Below are positions 11,032-27,255 of a DNA stretch of 64,000 nucleotides, piece by piece. Every line of letters starts with the position of its first letter. Position 1 is the first letter of the stretch. A model generated the notes under the pieces. It ran no database searches. It saw only the letters and a program-made list of their open reading frames with translations, and was not told where the DNA came from. Source of the stretch: Paraspadella gotoi (taxonomy: Eukaryota; Chaetognatha); assembly GCA_051294375.1 (NCBI GenBank), contig CM119263.1, positions 17,032,171-17,096,170 on the forward strand. The letters run 5' to 3'. A program made the position numbers and the translations under genes.

Positions 11032-11112
11032 CTTTGAGATGTTACGATGGCGAGTAGGGTAATCCAGGGTATGAGCTTGGCAAAAGAGGACGTGGATGAC
11101 GAGAAGATGCAT
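11032..11112 (-). CDS. Alternative start: signal-peptide frame ending at same donor
   Basis: Within the large exon, in another frame, an ATG at 11112-11110 in good context (AAA before ATG) opens exactly 27 codons, ending in phase 0 at the donor AAG/GTAAGT. The peptide begins MHLLVIHVLFCQAHT and looks like a short signal peptide with hydrophobic core LLVIHVLF and a plausible cleavage site after CQA. It is followed by about a dozen polar residues, including an N-I-S glycosylation sequon just before the junction. Under this reading the exon upstream would be 5' untranslated and the mature secreted or membrane protein would lie in unseen exons beyond 11031. This is inference from one short frame; the large frame is the competing interpretation. 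Confidence 0.25.
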
Positions 11113-11588
11113 TTTCGACGCGACCGCTTCTTTTGGAGATCCGAGTCCGGCTCGATCGAACCCGCCGCGGATCCCGGGCTGGGTTCAGTGGAAGCGGTCC
11201 GTTCGGGGCTCGAATCATTTCTCGACTCGGGGGCAGAGGGGTCTACTGGGGACGATGATCTGTCCGCGGTTGCCTTTTCTCTCGAGACCGAAAGGACGAA
11301 GGGTCGGGACATGTCCGTCACTACTGGCTGTGATTCGGAGGTGGCGACGAGGCCCGAGCGAGAGGCCTTTCCGACGACGCCGATGATGTGGCGATCCCGG
11401 AAAACCTGTCCGCCTCGAGATTCCTCTCCGCTTTTCAAGTTCGTCGTGGATGGCGAGGAGGACTCCGACGGCGATGAAGTCCTTCTGGATGACTTGGATG
11501 AAGACAACGATGAATATGGCGACGAAGACAACGATGAATATGGCGACGAAGAAGACGACGATGGAGACGGCGAGGATGGCGGCGAAGA

Positions 11589-11621
<33 letters not shown>

Positions 11622-13162
11622 GGTCGGCCGCGTCGACGCCAATGAGGATGACTTGGGGGATGACAGAGACCGAAGGCAACGACGAAATGCCGAAGGGGTA
11701 AATGTTCTCCGTTGCCGAGTTTGTACGGAGTTTGACGAGCAATTCTCGTCGTCGCTGACCTCCTCCGTTTTGATCCGTGGCGGCGCTCGCAGCTTCATCC
11801 TCGTCGCCCTACGCGAAGGAGACTGCAAAGGCGACCAGTTTTGTCTGCGTCGAAAAGCGCGGACTCCCGAGGATCGACAAACTCGGAGCAGCAGCGGCGG
11901 CGGAGGCGGCGGCGGCAGCGGCGGCGACGGAGGAGACGCAAAGGTGGAAGACTGAGCGCGGGGTCGTGCCGCGCCACGAGATAGGCGCTGCGGACGTCGA
12001 TTGACGCCCCGAGAGGGACGTCGGCGCTCCAAGTCGATCCTGGAAGACTCGGAAGTGGGGACCTGACTGTCGGAGTCGGCCGGGACTTTGAGGCTCCTCG
12101 AGTGGTGACGATGGGATGCACTTTGGCAAGATGGATCATCGAGCGAAGCTGCTCGTCGAGACAAGCCGCGCCCGTCGTGAAAATCGATTCTGCGAATGTC
12201 ATCGTGAGAAATGGATCTTGGAGATGTCTTCCTCTGAAGGATTAGACCATTGGCACTTCGCATTTTGCAAAAACCGTAGGAGGAAATGGTTCTATGAGGA
12301 TGGGGAAGTTTCACTGATATCTCAGTCTGACAGTTTAAGGAATTGGCTCTACGGAGATGATTGATTATGGATGTTTTAAATGTTAAGCTGTTCCGTTTTC
12401 GAGACGTGGTTTCTTCCGAAATTCCTCGAGGATAATCGAAGAAACCAGCTCGACCGTTCGTCATTTGCGGAGCGGGCGAAGCCTTGCATTCCAGATCATA
12501 AGCGGCGCCATTTCTCGTCGTCCGTAGATCGTCGCCATTTTGTTGGCGTCCGAGGCGGGCGTTAACGCCGCCGCCCGCAACGTCTTCCTCCTTTCCTATC
12601 GGTGCCCTTCTCTTCGGTAAGGGCCGCCCGGGCGTGGAACGCGGGGCAATGGGCCGCGCCTTAGGCTCTCGAGCAGCTCGACGCTTTGGGCGCGCCCTTT
12701 CTCGAGCCGTCCGTCCGAAACAGTGACTCGGAAATGGGATCGTCGAATCGGCGATGGAGTAAGATCCACGAGAGGCGGGTTTGGCCCAGGAGTTAGCCGC
12801 CTCGGAATTGGCGAGTGTCCGCATCAGCGGCGGAGAGGATGTCAAAGGCTGTGCGCGGTCGAATTTTTGGCTAAGATTAAAAAGGCATAATTCGGGTGGG
12901 GATGGAATCGGCGGGGAGGGGGGTGGTGGCACGGCGTGGGCGGCCTCGGCGGCGTCGCGCCTCTTCCGTCTTTGAAGACCAACTCCGCTTCGGTGGACCC
13001 GATGGTGGGAGTCATCGGCGTCAAGGGCGTCTTTCCACGAGGATTTCGTCCGCGGAAGCTGCGGCGCCGAAGCCATCGTGGCGTCGCTGATGGAGTTCGA
13101 AGCTGCGTCAGCCTCGAAAGCCGGTGACGTCCCCAGGATGTGAGGAGCAGTCGTCATTTCGC
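11032..13162 (-). CDS. Large Ser/Arg/Pro-rich exon, unrecognised protein
   Basis: Minus-strand exon running from 13162 to 11032. Upstream is a good acceptor (TTTTTGCCAG before 13162); downstream is a consensus donor, AAAG then GTAAGTT, with the intron starting at 11031. The first ATG is at 13157-13155, five bases into the exon, and the frame stays open for 708 codons plus two bases, then runs into the intron. The product starts MTTAPHILGTSPAFEADAAS and is largely disordered: Ser, Arg and Pro rich, with a polyproline run, long Ser/Pro tracts (about 11550-11640), a possible sumoylation-like IKTEE site, and a short hydrophobic end (LIPWITLLAIV). No domain is recognised. The plus strand over the same interval also has a 302-codon Asp/Glu/Gly-rich frame; the splice sites favour the minus strand. 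Copies 2 and 3 break this frame repeatedly. The exon might be partly or wholly 5' untranslated (see the 11032-11112 entry). Confidence 0.45.
11500..11547. repeat. 24-bp tandem duplication inside the exon
   Basis: The 24 bases at 11500-11523 are repeated exactly at 11524-11547. On the minus strand the duplication gives a repeated Ser/Pro/Tyr/Leu octapeptide. Both units are also visible, with errors, in copies 2 and 3, so the duplication itself is real. Confidence 0.85.
12558..12569. repeat. 12-bp perfect palindrome
   Basis: GGCGTTAACGCC lies in a GC-rich part of the large exon and is preserved without error in copies 2 and 3. Its function, if any, is unknown. Confidence 0.5.
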
Positions 13163-15206
<2,044 letters not shown>

Positions 15207-15548
15207 GCTTGCTCTCTCTCTCTCTCTATTTCTTTCTCTCTTTCTCTATGTACCGCCTATGTGCCTCCCTCTCTCTCTTTATTTGCCACTCTCTAGCACT
15301 TTATTCCCTTTAGTGTACCGCGATTTGCATAATTACCGTCATTGGATCGATGGTCATACTTGTTTATGACATTTGGGTTGAGAGAATTACTGTTACGCGT
15401 ACGATTTTTTTTTTCACCTTTGACTTATTGCGGTTTTTTCCGATATTCGACACTCTTTCTCACCCTTTTCTTTTCTCTCTCTACTCTCTCTCCTCTCTTC
15501 TCTTCTCTCTCTCTCTCCTCTCCTCTCTCTCCTCTCTCTCCCCCCCCC
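15207..15548. repeat. CT-rich cluster with two microsatellite cores
   Basis: A short CT run lies at 15212-15228, and a longer interrupted CT/CCT run at 15470-15548 ends in a C run. In copy 2 the second run (about 33285-33350) is longer and purer, suggesting collapse or an allele difference here. Confidence 0.85.
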
Positions 15549-16241
15549 TGTTCCCCTCTCCCTCTTATCTCTGCTTCCTTCCCAGTTAGCTCCGATACCC
15601 GAGACTCGTAATTCTTGCCCCATGAGGTCGACCGCATTTCCAAGATGCGTGGTTAAGGCTGGTTGTTATCGTTGTTGTTGTTGTTGTTGTTGTAGTTTAT
15701 AATATCGTTTTTGCTAATATATTTTTTCTTGCCTGCAGAGTTATTCAATAAGAACCTGAGATGATTTTGGGTTATAAAAATATATTGAGAAACTAATACG
15801 TGAACACACTATATATTGAAAAGTAATTAAAATTAAAATTTGATGACCTCCTTCAAAAAAGTTTTAGTACAACAAGACAAAATGAAATCTCGACCGATAA
15901 AGAAAACTTAACATTCAATTTTATAAAAATAATTTATAGGTTTTGTTTTATGATTACAGCCATTTATATTTGTAAATCAAAAAAGAGGAAATTTAGCACG
16001 TAAAAACAGTAAACACTAAACAGTAAATATAAATTAAACCATTTATAAACCTACCATAATTTAAAAAAAAAAGACCCATCTAACAAATCACATAATATCT
16101 CGTGGCAAGTAAACCTTGGTCTAACAAGTCAGATCTCACACGATGTCAGATTGGGCTCACCTCACACCGCAATCGAAGCGCGTGACATTAACTCAATGCC
16201 GCGTGTTCAAACCCTCGGGTCATGGGGTGTGGCGGTCGCAA
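15549..16241. other. AT-rich sequence with a short GTT run, no gene
   Basis: Includes a (GTT)n run at about 15669-15692 and AT-rich filler. At 16100-16230 there is GC-richer, possibly element-derived sequence with a loose Pol III B-box-like word (GTGTTCAAACCC at about 16203-16214), but no matching A-box at the right distance. Confidence 0.35.
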
Positions 16242-16266
16242 TTGTGTGTGTGTGTGGATGTGTGTG

Positions 16267-16307
<41 letters not shown>

Positions 16308-16368
16308 CGAGAAAGAGAGAGAGGAGGGAGAGAGAGAGAGATTAAGAGAGAGAGCGAGATAGAGAGAT
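16242..16368. repeat. Compound (GT)n-(GA)n microsatellite
   Basis: A GT run at about 16242-16265 continues into an interrupted GA run. A small hairpin follows (CGGGA/TCCCG around TTCTG at about 16389-16403) and is conserved in all three copies. Confidence 0.88.
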
Positions 16369-16369
16369 C

Positions 16370-18228
<1,859 letters not shown>

Positions 18229-18809
18229 GCAGAAATGACGTGGTGGCAGTTGCGCGCGCGCGTCTTGGCGCGAGAGACGGAGAGAGCGAAGCGCGCCGGG
18301 TGCAGGTGTGGAGAGGAAGCGAACGAGGCCAGCATCAAGAGGAGGAAGCGGAGGAAGAAGAGGAGGAAGATGACGAGGAGGAGGAGGAAGGCGATCGCCG
18401 GATTATGCCTGGGAAATCGAAAATTCCCGATTTGATTATTTCGAAAGAAGAAAAAATAAAAAAAAGAGTGAAAAAGGGCGAGGAGATTCTGGAGATTCTT
18501 TCTTCGGCTCTCTCGGCTCCGATGCTCTGGCGACGACGATTTTTGGAAAAAGAGCTCTCTTCCCCTGAAAAAAAAAATCTGGCGAGGAGAGTGGGCGTGG
18601 GCGACGACTAAGAGAACGACGACGAGGTTGTGGGCGTGGAGACCGACCTCCGTCGAGGAAACGGCCAATTTCTGCTCTCCGTCGTTTACCCTCTTAACCG
18701 GCGGAGGGTTTACTTTTCATTTTTTTTTATTTTCCGCGAGATGAAGACCGGTGAATCGAAAAGAGGGCGTTAAAAAACGCGTTAAGAGTCTATCGTGTGG
18801 AGAGTGTGT

Positions 18810-18813
18810 GAGA

Positions 18814-18867
<54 letters not shown>

Positions 18868-18897
18868 ATGAGAGAGAGAGAGAGAGAGAGAGTGAGA
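18810..18897. repeat. Interrupted (GA)n microsatellite
   Basis: GA run with GAA and GATGAG interruptions. Confidence 0.92.
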
Positions 18898-20189
18898 GTA
18901 TTTTTTTCTTTCTGTTTGCAATGTCTTTTTTTTTCTTTTCAAGTCTGTGCAGAAGATGATTTCGATTAAAAACAACTTTTTTCCGACGTGAAAGAGACTG
19001 GGGGTCGAAGAGGAGGGGAAGTATGACTTTAAGAGACCCGTTTAGACTTCGTACATTTACTTTTGTTTTGTGAGCGCAATTTTTTTTTAAATATTTGTAG
19101 TTTTTTTTATTAATTTTTTTTTCGGCCGATATCAGAACCCCTTTAAAGAATAGCACATGGACATTTTTTTGTTCGTAATTTGATTCGTGTTCCAAAGCGG
19201 TAGAGTGGTATTAAAAAGAAGGATAGCTACATTTCGGTTGCTAAATTTGTTTTGTTTTTTTCAATTTTTTTTTAGGCGTAATATTTCGGGTCGTGTAGGT
19301 TTTACTTTATGTTTAAATGCGAAAAAGAGTAAAAAGGTTTCGTGCTAAGATTAAATGATCCGTAATTTTGTTAAAATATATGTTTTTGTTTTTGTTTCGT
19401 TGTTTTTTGTATTCATAGGAACGGTTGAGAAGACTATTTTTTTCTAGCGTAATCGATGTTTAAATCTTTAATCACGTTGTGTTCACAACCAGCAATTCAG
19501 AATTGGATTAAGAGAGAAAATGCGATTCGATTTTGATTTGGTTATCAGTGTTCGTGCGCAGACGATTTGGAGGATTTTAGTATTATTTCTGATGCCTCTC
19601 AAGTATTACAGAATTAATTTTATCCACATTTCTTAACTCCTTATGAGTTGGGGTGAAGGCGGTTCGTACATTTTCGAAGTGAAGTGAGAGAAAAGATTCC
19701 ATTGGCTTTATTATCTTCCTTGTCGCTTTTATCGGAACGTAAATTCGCAGGACTTTTTTTAATAATTTAACAAATTTGAATGCTCCTTTTTTGATGAGGT
19801 AAAAATCAATAAATGATTTTCCTTTACTATGTGTCAGGAAAATTTAGGGTCAAAGGCTTCTCTTTGGGCTTTGTTTTCAAGAAAATATTTGTGTCAAATA
19901 CTCGAAAAAAGCGAGTAAAAACTTTTAATTAACATTAAGAGAACTGTTACATCCGTAATTTTCTTTGAAAAATTTTTTATCAATACGTAATTTAAGTCTC
20001 TTTAACAGTAATTTTTTCTATAAATTACTCGTGTAAAAATAAAATCAACCAAAACCAAGATTTTTTTGTCGTGGTCGTCCCTGTCGTCTTTGTCGTCATC
20101 GTCGTCGCCCTCATCGTCGTCGGCAACATGAGATGCGTAGGCGGGGAGATGAAAGGAAGGAGTGGCGCGGATGGCCGCCTTGATAAAAA
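18898..20189. other. T-rich, AT-rich non-coding sequence
   Basis: Long T runs and AT-rich filler. An acceptor-like pyrimidine tract (TTTTTTTCTTTTCAAG at about 18927-18942) precedes a short frame ending at 18969, but nothing downstream supports an exon. Confidence 0.4.
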
Positions 20190-20218
20190 GGGAGGGGAAA
20201 GGGTTTAGGGATTGGGGG
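20190..20218 (+). promoter_or_regulatory. G-quadruplex motif
   Basis: Five G runs (20190-20192, 20194-20197, 20201-20203, 20208-20210, 20214-20218) with loops of 1 to 4 bases, including GGGTTTAGGG. The pattern is a textbook four-run match; biological role unknown. Copies 2 and 3 have a degraded version. Confidence 0.5.
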
Positions 20219-20324
20219 AAAGTTAACCCCTGGGGGGAGGGGGTTATGAGAGAACGGGGGCAGGAGCGCGTGGCACTCATCATTGTATTCCTTTCAGATT
20301 CGCACTCTCACGCTCTCGCTTTCT

Positions 20325-20371
20325 TCTCCTCTCTCTCTCCTCCTCTCTCTCTTTCTCTCACTCTCTCCCTC

Positions 20372-20460
<89 letters not shown>
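20325..20460. repeat. (CT)n microsatellite
   Basis: Interrupted start, then about 65 bases of pure CT. The equivalent in copy 2 (about 37929-38043) has many single-base interruptions. Confidence 0.94.
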
Positions 20461-20461
<1 letters not shown>

Positions 20462-21021
20462 GTTGAAACGGCGTAAAGAACTAAGGCAGAGACAAACGAA
20501 GAAGGTAACATTGTTTTCTTATTCGCTTCTCTCCGTTTATGCGCATATTTTCAATTTTTGGCGATGACATCTCTTTTGTGTGTGCGCGAGACTGCGAGTG
20601 TGTTGACAGTTGTGTCGTCGACTCCTACGCCGAAATGCGGCGCCATATTTAGGGATAGCGGCGTCGTCGGCGTCATCGGGCGTAGTCGGCGTCATCGAGT
20701 TATTGCCCGTCTTTGACAAAAAATTACGAAGTTTTAATTCAATCATAACAAATCAACAAGGATTCCAAACATTATAAAAAAAAAAAAAACAGTCGAGTTT
20801 TAGAATAAGAATAAGAAAGCAAACGTCGTTATCCCTCCTGCAGTGATTCATTTACTAATTAAAATATTCTGTCGACGTAAAATGGAAAAAAAAAAATTTT
20901 AATCTTAATCGCGAAAAATCGTCGTCTGTAGGAAACCGTAAACGATTCGAGAAGGAAGAAACGGGCAATTTCGGTAATGGGTGAACGAGCCTGAGGAATG
21001 AGAGAATGAAGGAGGAAAAAG

Positions 21022-22736
<1,715 letters not shown>

Positions 22737-22985
22737 CTGATGAAGAGAGTGGCAAAGGGCGAACGGAAAGTGGCAATGATCCTTGAGATGTGATTAGGAG
22801 AATGGCAAATGTCAAATGAACTGAATATGGAGATTATGAACCCATGTGATCAGGAGAGTGGCATGAGGCGAATTAACCTGATTCGGAAAGTGACAATAAA
22901 CCAGAGAATGTGATTAGGAAAGTGGCGCTTGAAGGATGTCATAAAGCAAGAAATAGGGATGTTGAAGCGTGGCAAAGAGCGGGTC
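22737..22985 (+). repeat. Degenerate minisatellite, RAGTGGCA-type units
   Basis: The motif GARAGTGGCA or a near variant recurs about seven times (about 22745, 22766, 22797, 22853, 22885, 22918 and, weaker, 22973). ATGTGATYAGGARARTGGC is seen at 22788, 22844 and 22908. Spacing clusters near 21-33 and 55-64 bases. It looks like a decayed tandem array with a period of about 28-32. The same words are seen in copies 2 and 3 (about 40340-40600 and 59925-60180). Confidence 0.55.
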
Positions 22986-23100
22986 GAAGGATCCAGCGTT
23001 GCGTAGGGCGTGACATAGAAATGTCAATCAGTCTCCGAGATGAAACGGAAGTATCGGCGCGGAAAAGAGGACAATAGGTAAACAACTAGAACTGTCTTTC

Positions 23101-23102
<2 letters not shown>

Positions 23103-23141
<39 letters not shown>
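23103..23141. repeat. (CT)n microsatellite
   Basis: About 38 bases of pure CT; the tract in copy 2 (about 40729-40827) is some 60 bases longer. Confidence 0.94.
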
Positions 23142-23143
<2 letters not shown>

Positions 23144-23343
23144 ACGTTCCGAAACGTCTTTAACCTAACGAATTTTTGGCATCAAAACTCTCATTCATCA
23201 TTTTTGGGCAATGTAGGTCAGAGGGCGTTGCCAAAGGAGCCGGTTTGATGGTGTTGCTGGATGGCATCGGTGGCTGGCAAACCATCTACCATCTTACAAT
23301 AATTATTAATTGATTAATTTTAGATATTTACTAAAATTCTTAC

Positions 23344-24121
23344 TGGCTCCAGGAGGTAAAAGGTAAAAGGTCTGACCCATTATCTTCCCAGGACAAAACC
23401 CTCTATGGCCAATAAACATCGACGACGCATCTTAAAGCGTCTAAAGTTGCCGACGAGGCGTCACCCGACAATGACCGATATCTTCGTCAATAAGAGAAAC
23501 ATCAAACTCTAATGAGATTTCTTCTCTTCGAGAGCTAATGGAGAATGACAATCATGATTTTTTCAGCTTTAGACAAATCGGAATGACGTACATATTGTAT
23601 GATTACGGTTAAATCTAGAGATGCGTTGAACGAGAAGACACAAATACCAGAACTAAAAAAATGTATATAAAAAATAAAATTAATTTCCGGGGTCCCGTTG
23701 TCGATCCTGTTACAGTATCCACTCGAAAATTGTAAACAAAAAATGACTTTCTATTTTCAAAACGCTTGATGCACATTTTCCCTTCAACAAAGCCTCGGTA
23801 TCCTGGTGGCCATCTCAACGATAACATTCTTCATCCTGTTCAAGGATTATCTTGACGACGTCGGTGTCGTTGGCGCTCATGAAGTGAATGTATGGGCATT
23901 TGAAGAAAGTCAGAACGATTGCGAGACGACGTCAACGCTTTTTGTACTGACGGGCAACCTCCAAAAAATATTTGAGAGGCGACAACAAAACGTCATCTGA
24001 TGCATTCGCCGTTGCTAGGGAACGAAACGTGTGCTTTGCGTTGTGAGTTAAGTTACCACGGCAACGAGAACGACGACTGTCATTAAGACGATGCCGGAAA
24101 CGACTACGTATGACCGGGAAT
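23344..24121 (-). CDS. Possible small membrane-protein gene, exons uncertain
   Basis: Reading the minus strand, an acceptor (ACCTTTCCAG) precedes a 65-base mini-exon (24121 to 24057). In phase 2 this encodes SRSY followed by a hydrophobic VVVSGIVLMTVVVLVAV, then a donor (GTG/GTAACT). Further along, the frame from ATG 23827 gives a non-repetitive stretch, MLSLRWPPGYRGFVEGKMCI and on to about 23690. An adjoining stretch to 23344, ending at a possible donor (CCA/GTAAGA), is broken in copy 1 but open for about 110 codons in copies 2 and 3 (for example YVISDLSKAENHDC). Together these could be a single-pass membrane protein with an extracellular part. The plus strand also has a plausible frame here with a membrane-like segment (LGILVAISTITFFILF, about 23793-23840, running to 24000), so strand and structure are not settled. 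Confidence 0.2.
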
Positions 24122-24248
24122 CTGGAAAGGTAGAAATTGCAAAATTAATTAAAAAAAAAAAATTCTTTCCTCTTAATTTTTTAAAGGATTTCTTTTGGGA
24201 TTGATGGAGAGAGGAGAGTGTACGCTCGTAGGGAGAGGGGAAAGAGGG

Positions 24249-24268
24249 GAGAGAGAGAGAGAGAGATG
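24249..24268. repeat. Short (GA)n microsatellite
   Basis: About ten GA units following a GGGGAGAGGGG purine-rich stretch. Confidence 0.8.
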
Positions 24269-25509
24269 AGAGACTGCGAGTGCAAGAGATTAAAACATTA
24301 CGCCGCTAACAGTACTCATCGCACAATTGAGCAACTTTATCCAAATTCTTCTTCATCGAACGAGATGTAATAACGCCAGCGAGCATGAGTGCGAACTTCG
24401 TGATTTCAGCTCATATATGCGTCTGAACTCTGAAATATGCAACTGGAGCGATGCGACCAGCGCAGAACCGAGTCGAAAACTGGTGCCATTCAAGTTAGGC
24501 CAAAGATTCGCTCTGGAAAACTCTGGCTAAAAAATAAAAAAATAAAACTAAAAAAACCGAATACCGAATACCGAATACTGAATAGTTTTGAAAATTTAAG
24601 CAATAACACTTATAAGAAGAAAAATCATAAGATCTTATCCAAAAATTATTATTTACATACGGTCGCATTACTAACCTTTTATAATAATTTCTAAAAATCC
24701 GTGATGTTTACTGGACCTCGTCATTTTTCAGCCCGGAACCGAAGAAAAAAAAAATAAGTGGATACCCGAAGCGCTATCACATCTCAGCCGCTGCCATCCA
24801 ATCCATTTTTTCCTCAAAAGGTCACGCATTTACGCGACATCAACAAGACTCGCTTTTTGACTCGAAAATAAGGAATGTCTCTGAATGTTTTCAAATATTT
24901 ATGTGGGCTGTTTGTTCGCGAGTTAGTATGTACGTATTTCCTAAATCTGTACAATGGGCAGAGATATATAGCAATTTTTTGGTCTAAAAAGACTAATATA
25001 GTTTCTTTTTTTGTGAGTGCACCATCGTAAAGTAAAATGGCTAATTTTTCAAAATTTTTAAAAATAAATAAGATTTTAAATTTAAAAATAAGGTTAGAAG
25101 TTAGCGCAAGCGGTTAGATTAGGGTTAGAGACTAAAACTAAAAATGTAAGTTAAAAGGAAAACTAAGTGTGTTAAATATTTCAACATAAGAGATGAAGTC
25201 CTCATTCAGAAACGGTTAGAAATATAAATTGTTGAAAAAAAAATCTCAGCCATGATGACCATTGAATCACTCGACATGGACGGAACGCTTACTAATATAA
25301 CAGGTTTACTTCCCCCTTTAAAAAGTCTTTTCAACTTCATCTTGCAAAATGAACGTCGATGAAGCGATACCGTTTAGCCTCTCGCAGTCTCGTCTACTTC
25401 GCGTGAATGGGCGTCGATGTCATGGTAACGACATCGAGCCTCGTCTCGGCGACGGCATAAAGTATCGTCCAGGGATCACGACGTCGAATTTGGGTGAAAG
25501 ATGAAGTGA
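24269..25509. other. AT-rich sequence, no gene supported
   Basis: Plus- and minus-strand frames at 24300-24530 (67 to 71 codons) are both open in one or other copy, but neither is recognisable. The remainder is AT-rich filler, with a GC-richer patch at 25380-25500. Confidence 0.4.
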
Positions 25510-25536
25510 GAAGAGAGAGAGAGAGGAGAGAGAAGA

Positions 25537-25618
<82 letters not shown>

Positions 25619-25640
25619 GAGAAGGAGAGAGAGAAAGAGA
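25510..25640. repeat. Interrupted (GA)n microsatellite
   Basis: GA run with GGA and GAA steps; the copy 2 equivalent is about 43406-43520. Confidence 0.93.
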
Positions 25641-26039
25641 GGAAAGGGGAAGACGTGAATGAGTCTTAGGGGGAAGTAGAAAACGGGGGGTAAGCGAATG
25701 GAAAGAGGAGGAAGGATTTTTGAGGAAATAATTTTGGGGAAATCTTTATTATATTATAAAGAATATAATTATTTAAAAAAAATAAATAAAAATGAAATAG
25801 TAATCACATGTGAGGAGGGCAAGGAGATTAATTTTATTAAGTGTTATTATTGTTATTAAGTGTAAAAATAAAATTGAAAAATATCGAAAAAATTGTCAAA
25901 GATGACAATAGAGGAAAAAGAGATGTTTACAATTTTAACATTCATTGTGACAAAAGCCCAAATCTACTGGAAGAAGAGAAAACAAGCCCCTCTTTCTGTG
26001 TCTCTCCCTCCATTTATCTCCCTCTCACTCACTCGTTTA

Positions 26040-26041
<2 letters not shown>

Positions 26042-26127
<86 letters not shown>
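26042..26127. repeat. (CT)n microsatellite
   Basis: About 86 bases of pure CT; much shorter and interrupted in copy 2 (about 43949-44022). Confidence 0.95.
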
Positions 26128-26130
<3 letters not shown>

Positions 26131-26788
26131 GTTTATCGGCGGGGAAATCTTAATCACTGATTTGTCCTCCCTTTTCCTCTTTTTATTGTTCTAACGAACT
26201 TTTCTTTGGAATGAACTCGCGGATAAGTCGTGAAATAATTTCCCCGGGCCGTGACGAAACGGTGTAAAAGTTAAACGAAGGGAATTCGGTGAATGTTGTC
26301 ATTTTCACGAGGCCGTAAAAGTTAGAGGGGTGGGGTGAAGCGCCCGCCCTGCGGACCCCGGGGGCATTGACTTTTGAAAAGCTTTCAATGGGGGAGTTGA
26401 AACGGATGAATAAAGAATAGACTACTGGCGAGGGACAGAAGAGAAAGCTAAGTTTAGAGTGTTGGGAAGTCGCTAGAGAATTGTAGATGAGGGGAGCCTT
26501 GTTGAAAAGCTAGGGATTTGGGGAAAAGAGGTAGGTTAGGTTTCATGAAGCAAGCAACCGATGTTTATCTAGCTATTAATTTAAATAAAAACCACTAACA
26601 GGTTAACGAGCAGGGATTATCACTACGACGAGAGCGGGGAAGAAAACCGGGGCGAAGATGACGAAGAAGACGATCCGGAGAAAAAAGGCATTAGTCACCA
26701 TTTCGACGAAAATTTTATCCTCTCCCACTTTTTTTTTTTTATCTTTCCTCCTTATCTTCCGAGGGGTCTTTAAACGGAGAAACGACGG
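26128..26788. other. Unique sequence, no gene supported
   Basis: Mixed composition with a GC-rich patch at 26310-26370. No convincing coding or RNA feature. Confidence 0.4.
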
Positions 26789-26819
26789 GGGAGAGAGAGA
26801 AGAGGAGAGAGAAGAAGAG

Positions 26820-26863
<44 letters not shown>

Positions 26864-26899
26864 GAGAGAGAAGAGAGAGAGAGAGGAGAGAGAGAGAGA
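26789..26899. repeat. Interrupted (GA)n microsatellite
   Basis: GA run with GAA and GGA steps; copy 2 equivalent about 44762-44870. Confidence 0.93.
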
Positions 26900-27255
26900 C
26901 TGTCGGGGATAAAGAGACGACGAAAGTGAGAAACGGATGACCTTTGACCTGACGGCGGGCAAAGCACCCCGGCGACCCACGGTGCCCGAGGACCTCAGGC
27001 GGCGGAGGGATGAAAAAAAAAGTCGGTCCCTCGGTGTTCACCTGTTTCTTTCCGTGCTTTAGTGAGGGCTTATGTTGCGGCGCTTTGAGCCTTTTCACCG
27101 ATTTTATTCGCCAGGTTTACTTTGCAGGCTCTTGAAAGCAGCACTTATTGCTATTGACTGTTCGTTGATTATATAAAGAGTTTTCGTTCAGTTGTTGTCT
27201 TTGTTTCTGTCTCCAGAAAGATTCTTTAAATTACCTTTATTTCTTACCCGACCAG

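Noticed and set aside
11047-11955. Acidic 302-codon plus-strand ORF
   Set aside because: Antisense to the longer exon, lacks splice signals at its ends, and its composition follows from GAC/GAT trinucleotide runs.
16100-16230. tRNA-derived SINE
   Set aside because: Only a loose B-box-like GTTCAAACC; no A-box at proper spacing and no dispersed copies outside the duplicated block.
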